Source: Streptococcus sp. bf_0095 (lineage in GTDB: Bacteria > Bacillota > Bacilli > Lactobacillales > Streptococcaceae). From it: DNA of 64,000 nucleotides. The stretch spans positions 682,001 through 746,000 of the forward strand of contig NZ_RCYU01000001.1 of the NCBI RefSeq assembly GCF_004166885.1, in the 5' to 3' direction. Below, in pieces: positions 60,725 to 64,000 of the stretch; position 1 is the stretch's first letter; each line of letters opens with the position of its first letter. A program made the translations under genes and the position numbers. Below the pieces are notes generated by a model, which did not search any database, was not told the origin of the DNA, and worked only from the letters and a program-made list of their open reading frames with translations.

Positions 60725-61753
60725 ATGAATACAAACGACTTTGATTTCCACCTCCCCGAGGAGTTAATTGCGCAAACTCCTCTAGAAAAGCGCGATGCCT
60801 CAAAACTACTGATCCTCAATCGTCAAACAGGTCAGATGGAAGATCAGCATTTTGATGCCATTATCAATGAATTAGAACCAGGGGATGCTTTGGTGATGAA
60901 CAATACCCGTGTCCTTCCTGCCCGTCTCCATGGGGTCAAACCGGATACAGGGGGACATGTGGAGCTTCTCCTCTTAAAAAATATCGAGGGCGATCAATGG
61001 GAGGTTCTTGCCAAACCTGCCAAACGTCTCAAAGAGGGTGGGGTCGTTAGCTTTGGTGATGGACGTCTCCAAGCAACTCTGATCAAGAAGTTAGAACACG
61101 GAGGATGTATCGTAGAGTTTTCTTACCAAGGGATTTTCCTTGAAGTCTTGGAAAGTCTAGGGGAAATGCCCCTACCACCTTACATCCATGAAAAATTAGA
61201 AGATCAGGAACGTTACCAGACAGTCTATGCCAAAGAAAATGGATCCGCCGCTGCTCCTACTGCTGGCCTCCATTTCACACCCGAGCTCTTACAAAAAATT
61301 GAAGACAAAGGCGTTCACTTGGTTTATCTAACCCTCCATGTCGGACTTGGGACCTTCCGTCCTGTATCTGTCGACGATCTCGACCAACATGAGATGCATT
61401 CCGAGTTTTATCAACTCTCTGAAGAGGCTGCCCAAACCCTTCGGCAAGTTAAAGCGAGCGGTCACCGCATCGTAGCTGTTGGAACCACTTCTATCCGAAC
61501 CTTAGAAACAATTGGGAACAAGTTTAATGGGGAGTTACAAGCCGACTCTGGTTGGACCAATATCTTTATCAAACCAGGCTATCAGTGGCAGGTTGTCGAT
61601 GCCTTTTCAACCAACTTCCACTTACCAAAATCAACCTTAGTCATGCTCGTTTCTGCCTTCGCAGGTCGAGAACTCACTCTGGATGCTTATCAGCACGCTA
61701 TCGACCAAGGCTACCGTTTCTTCAGCTTTGGAGATGCTATGTTTATCAAATAA
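60725..61753 (+). CDS. queA: S-adenosylmethionine:tRNA ribosyltransferase-isomerase
   Basis: 342 aa with the family marks [12 protein letters not shown], the signature [13 protein letters not shown] and [13 protein letters not shown]. It adds the cyclopentane ring precursor in queuosine synthesis at tRNA position 34. AAGGAGAGACC precedes the ATG. argR follows after 12 bp. Confidence 0.97.
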   Translation: MNTNDFDFHLPEELIAQTPLEKRDASKLLILNRQTGQMEDQHFDAIINELEPGDALVMNNTRVLPARLHGVKPDTGGHVELLLLKNIEGDQWEVLAKPAKRLKEGGVVSFGDGRLQATLIKKLEHGGCIVEFSYQGIFLEVLESLGEMPLPPYIHEKLEDQERYQTVYAKENGSAAAPTAGLHFTPELLQKIEDKGVHLVYLTLHVGLGTFRPVSVDDLDQHEMHSEFYQLSEEAAQTLRQVKASGHRIVAVGTTSIRTLETIGNKFNGELQADSGWTNIFIKPGYQWQVVDAFSTNFHLPKSTLVMLVSAFAGRELTLDAYQHAIDQGYRFFSFGDAMFIK

Positions 61754-61765
61754 GGAGAGCCCCTT

Positions 61766-62236
61766 ATGAATAAGATTGAAAGTCGCCACCGTCTGATCCG
61801 GTCCATTATTTCAGAAAAGAAAATTCGAACCCAACAGGAATTACAGGACAGCCTGGAAGCTAACGGCATCATCGTGACCCAGTCAACTCTATCAAGAGAT
61901 GTCAAATCCTTGAATCTAGTAAAAATTAACGAAGGGGATACCTCTTACTATGCTATCAATAGCATTGCCCCATCTCGCTGGGAAAATCGACTGCGTTTTT
62001 ATATGGAGGATGCCCTCGTCATGCTTCGTCCCGTCCAAAACCAAGTGGTGGTGAAAACTCTCCCTGGACTGGCTCAGTCTTTCGGTGCTATCCTAGACGC
62101 CCTGGAATTACCACAAATTGTCGCAACCGTCTGCGGAGATGACGTCTGTCTCATCATCTGTGAAGACAATCAAGGTGCCTTGGACTGCTTTGAAAAATTG
62201 AAAGAATTTACTCCTCCCTTCTTCTTTAGCAAATAA
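61766..62236 (+). CDS. argR: ArgR/AhrC family arginine regulator
   Basis: 156 aa. An N-terminal winged helix with [20 protein letters not shown] and [13 protein letters not shown]; a C-terminal arginine-binding trimer domain with [18 protein letters not shown] and [13 protein letters not shown]. It lies beside arc genes (arcT, arcD), so it is probably the ArgR-type regulator of the arginine deiminase pathway (called ArcR or ArgR in other streptococci). Start preceded by AAGGAGAG. Confidence 0.92.
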   Translation: MNKIESRHRLIRSIISEKKIRTQQELQDSLEANGIIVTQSTLSRDVKSLNLVKINEGDTSYYAINSIAPSRWENRLRFYMEDALVMLRPVQNQVVVKTLPGLAQSFGAILDALELPQIVATVCGDDVCLIICEDNQGALDCFEKLKEFTPPFFFSK

Positions 62237-62245
62237 AAGAAAGAG

Positions 62246-62390
62246 AGTGGGACAGAAATCGGTAATTCGTTAGAATTCGATTTCGTCGTCCCACCTCCGC
62301 ACAGTTGAGTAGGGCTGTAAAAGCTGATGAAATCAGCGTAGTAAAGCCCACTCAACCACTGCGTCTTGCTCAACAATCCAAAAATAATTG
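62246..62390. repeat. Structured intergenic element between argR and arcT
   Basis: Three nested or adjacent inverted repeats: GTGGGAC/GTCCCAC (62248-62254 with 62287-62293), GTTGAGT.GGGCT/AGCCC.CTCAAC (about 62304-62316 with 62344-62356) and GCTGATGAAATCAGC inside it. No reading frame. The sequence looks like an intergenic repeat I have seen in other streptococci, but there is only one copy here. Confidence 0.55.
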
Positions 62391-62424
62391 AGAGGCTAGG
62401 ACTTTTGTCCCAGCCTCTTTTTTC
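62391..62424. terminator. Terminator between argR and arcT
   Basis: GAGGCT.GGAC pairs with GTCC.AGCCTC around TTTT, followed by TTTTTT on the plus strand; it ends argR transcription and lies at the end of the convergent arc operon. Confidence 0.88.
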
Positions 62425-62433
62425 TAATCTCTA

Positions 62434-63774
62434 TCAGGCTTCCTTGGCTGCTAATCGTCGAATGGTCTCTGCATAGATTTCCATTGCACGATATAAATCA
62501 TCCAGTTTAGCTCGTTCATTCGCCTGGTGCTCTGTTTGGAGAGCATCAGGGAAGAGGGCCCCATAAGCCACACAATTTTCCATGGTTCGCGCAAAGGTCG
62601 CTCCCCCTGAGGACATAGCTGGGGTCTGATCCCCCGTTTCCTCTTGGTAGACCGCCATCAGAGTACTCACCAATGGACTGTCTAGTGGGACGTATAGTGG
62701 AGCTACATAATCAAACTCTTCATACTGAAGTTGATAGCTAGCTGCCACCTCACTTAAACGTTTTACCAAGGCCTCCTTATCCGCTAAGACAGGGATCCGA
62801 ATATCAATCCCGATTTCAGATTGCTGTTCATCAATGGAGAGGGTTGCAATATTGAAGGAAAGAGCACCACTTGGTTCATCTTTGATTTCATCAAAGAGAG
62901 CTGCTCCTGTCGCATCTTCCCCAACGGCATCTGCGATAAAGAGAAGGGCTGGATGAGGCTGGATCAAGGAAAGACTTTCAGCTAAGCCTACAATGGCATT
63001 GACACCCTCAGCCGAATCCTTGGAGTGTTTAGATAGACCAAGAACGGTTACTGCTCCTGCTTCTTCTGAATACTTCACACCACTTTGCTCGATGACTGGT
63101 AAGAGTTCCTCTAAGCGGTCACCCTTATAAGTTGCCTTATCTGGCACCACATTGAGGGCACGACCAGCTTGTAAGGGACGATCCTCCCATCCTGGTCCAT
63201 GGAGCTTCACTTGAAGCAAGCCTTTTTCAGCATAGGTTAATGGGAAGGACGAATCTGGAGCAAATCCAAGATCTGCTTTTTCTTCTATCTGATTGTAGCG
63301 GTTCATACAGCGCCAGAGAGTTTCCTCGTCCGTACCAAATATAAAGCGGATCCGTTTGGTAAAGACAACTCCTTGGTCAAGCAGACTCTTAACTGCGTAA
63401 AGCGCCGCAAGCGATGGTCCCTTATCATCTTGCACTCCACGTCCAATCAACCATCCATCTTTCAGAGTCGCCTCAAAAGGTGGCGTCTGCCAATCTTCTA
63501 AATCACCGGCTGGAACAACATCCAAGTGACAAAGAACGGCCAGGAGTTCTTCCCCCTGACCGATCTCTGCATATCCATAGTATCCTTCAGGATCTAGATA
63601 GGTTTGAAAGCCCATTTCTTGAGCAATTTCTAACGTTTTCTCAAGGACATCTTGGATAGCTTGTCCAAACGGTGTTCCATTTTCGCCTTCGTTTAAAACC
63701 GAAGGATAAGAAATGATGGTTTGAAGAGAGGTTAAAAACTGCTCTTTTACATCGTCCTTTATTCTATTTTTCAT
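62434..63774 (-). CDS. M20 family dipeptidase (ArcT/PepV-like)
   Basis: 446 aa. Metal ligands are in VLCHLDVVPAGD and GVQDDKGP; catalytic and ligand acids are in GTDEETLWRC; the lid domain lies between. In S. gordonii and relatives the peptidase next to arcD is called ArcT and is part of the arginine deiminase operon; the substrate here is inferred to be an arginine-containing or His-containing dipeptide. It lies 17 bp after the arcD-like gene. Confidence 0.85.
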   Translation of the reverse strand: MKNRIKDDVKEQFLTSLQTIISYPSVLNEGENGTPFGQAIQDVLEKTLEIAQEMGFQTYLDPEGYYGYAEIGQGEELLAVLCHLDVVPAGDLEDWQTPPFEATLKDGWLIGRGVQDDKGPSLAALYAVKSLLDQGVVFTKRIRFIFGTDEETLWRCMNRYNQIEEKADLGFAPDSSFPLTYAEKGLLQVKLHGPGWEDRPLQAGRALNVVPDKATYKGDRLEELLPVIEQSGVKYSEEAGAVTVLGLSKHSKDSAEGVNAIVGLAESLSLIQPHPALLFIADAVGEDATGAALFDEIKDEPSGALSFNIATLSIDEQQSEIGIDIRIPVLADKEALVKRLSEVAASYQLQYEEFDYVAPLYVPLDSPLVSTLMAVYQEETGDQTPAMSSGGATFARTMENCVAYGALFPDALQTEHQANERAKLDDLYRAMEIYAETIRRLAAKEA

Positions 63775-63791
63775 GAAACACCTACTTTATT

Positions 63792-64000
63792 CTATTGTAA
63801 GAATGGAACCACAGTTCCTAGTAGAAGAAGGGCAATGGTAATCACTACAATCGCTACGACCAATTTACCCATGAATTTCCACCATGCACTCAATTCAACA
63901 CGTCCAAGAGCAAGAGCTCCCATTACGATACCTGAAGTTGGTGCGATCAAGTTCAAGACACCAGATGCAGATTGGTAAGCTGTAACAATCAAGCTAGCTG
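63792..64000 (-). CDS. ArcD/YfcC-type membrane transporter, C-terminal fragment
   Basis: The frame is open to the end of the window and encodes the last 69 residues of a membrane protein with the YfcC/C4-dicarboxylate-carrier-like segment SGVLNLIAPTSGIVMGALA, one further helix (KLVVAIVVITIALLLLG) and a short tail. Position next to an arcT-like gene suggests the arginine/ornithine antiporter ArcD. The 5' part is outside the window; the apparent start at 63992 is an internal TTG. Confidence 0.82.
   Translation of the reverse strand, partial: ASLIVTAYQSASGVLNLIAPTSGIVMGALALGRVELSAWWKFMGKLVVAIVVITIALLLLGTVVPFLQ

Overview
The window reads as a chromosomal segment of an oral viridans Streptococcus, probably of the mitis/sanguinis/parasanguinis type. 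This is inferred from the gene families: atpEBFHAGDC, the coiA-pepF-methyltransferase-prsA order, an arcD/arcT/argR/queA neighbourhood, cdaA-cdaR-glmM, murT/gatD, a YSIRK/LPxTG surface protease and Rgg regulators. The species is not proven. No rRNA, tRNA, transposase, prophage or CRISPR array was seen.

Layout. 1-3593 (-): DUF4044 gene, obgE, a 53-aa gene, ridA, rapZ and yvcK, whose 3' end leaves the window. 3787-8123 (-): cdaA, cdaR, glmM and an LPxTG adhesin close behind glmM. 8304-10730 (+): murT, gatD and a LapA-like membrane protein. 10753-17766 (-): MFS transporter, an Rgg regulator broken by an in-frame stop, a DUF6483 gene, a scar made of rgg and ABC-F fragments, an intact ABC-F gene, a small membrane protein with a likely frameshift, a matrixin-type protease, endA and epuA. 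17750-25765 (-): murA, a DUF1146 gene and the whole F1Fo ATP synthase operon. 26033-31960 (-): a 1975-aa M26-type zinc metalloprotease. 32206-37920 (-): glgBCDA with a consensus cre site. 38308-40307 (-): ptsHI. 40738-44329 (+): class Ib ribonucleotide reductase nrdH, nrdE and nrdF with paired NrdR boxes. 44480-53401 (-): CPBP protease, alaS and a Tubby-like gene under an alanine T-box, prsA, a methyltransferase, pepF and coiA. 53826-59712 (-): two paralogous lipoproteins, two paralogous D,D-carboxypeptidases and an MFS permease. 59820-60521 (-): nagB. 60725-62236 (+): queA and argR. 62434-64000 (-): an arcT-like peptidase and the C-terminus of an ArcD/YfcC-type transporter.

The strongest candidate for something undescribed is a pair of about 270-bp elements (near 53462-53752 and 55473-55767). 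Each has the same multi-stem fold, and the two copies differ by compensatory base changes, which points to a conserved RNA structure. Each copy is flanked by two versions of the local rho-independent terminator hairpin, and that hairpin differs between the two loci. This looks like an element that enters terminators and duplicates them, placing a structured RNA in the 3' UTR of the gene upstream. Other points of interest are three genes whose promoters imply leaderless mRNAs (murT, the ABC-F gene, the DUF1146 gene), a well-resolved set of regulatory sites (NrdR boxes, NagR-type operator, cre, com-box, T-box), and a carboxypeptidase with SSS in place of its SxN motif.

All calls come from reading the sequence. 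Family names rest on motif and protein recognition, not on a database search.
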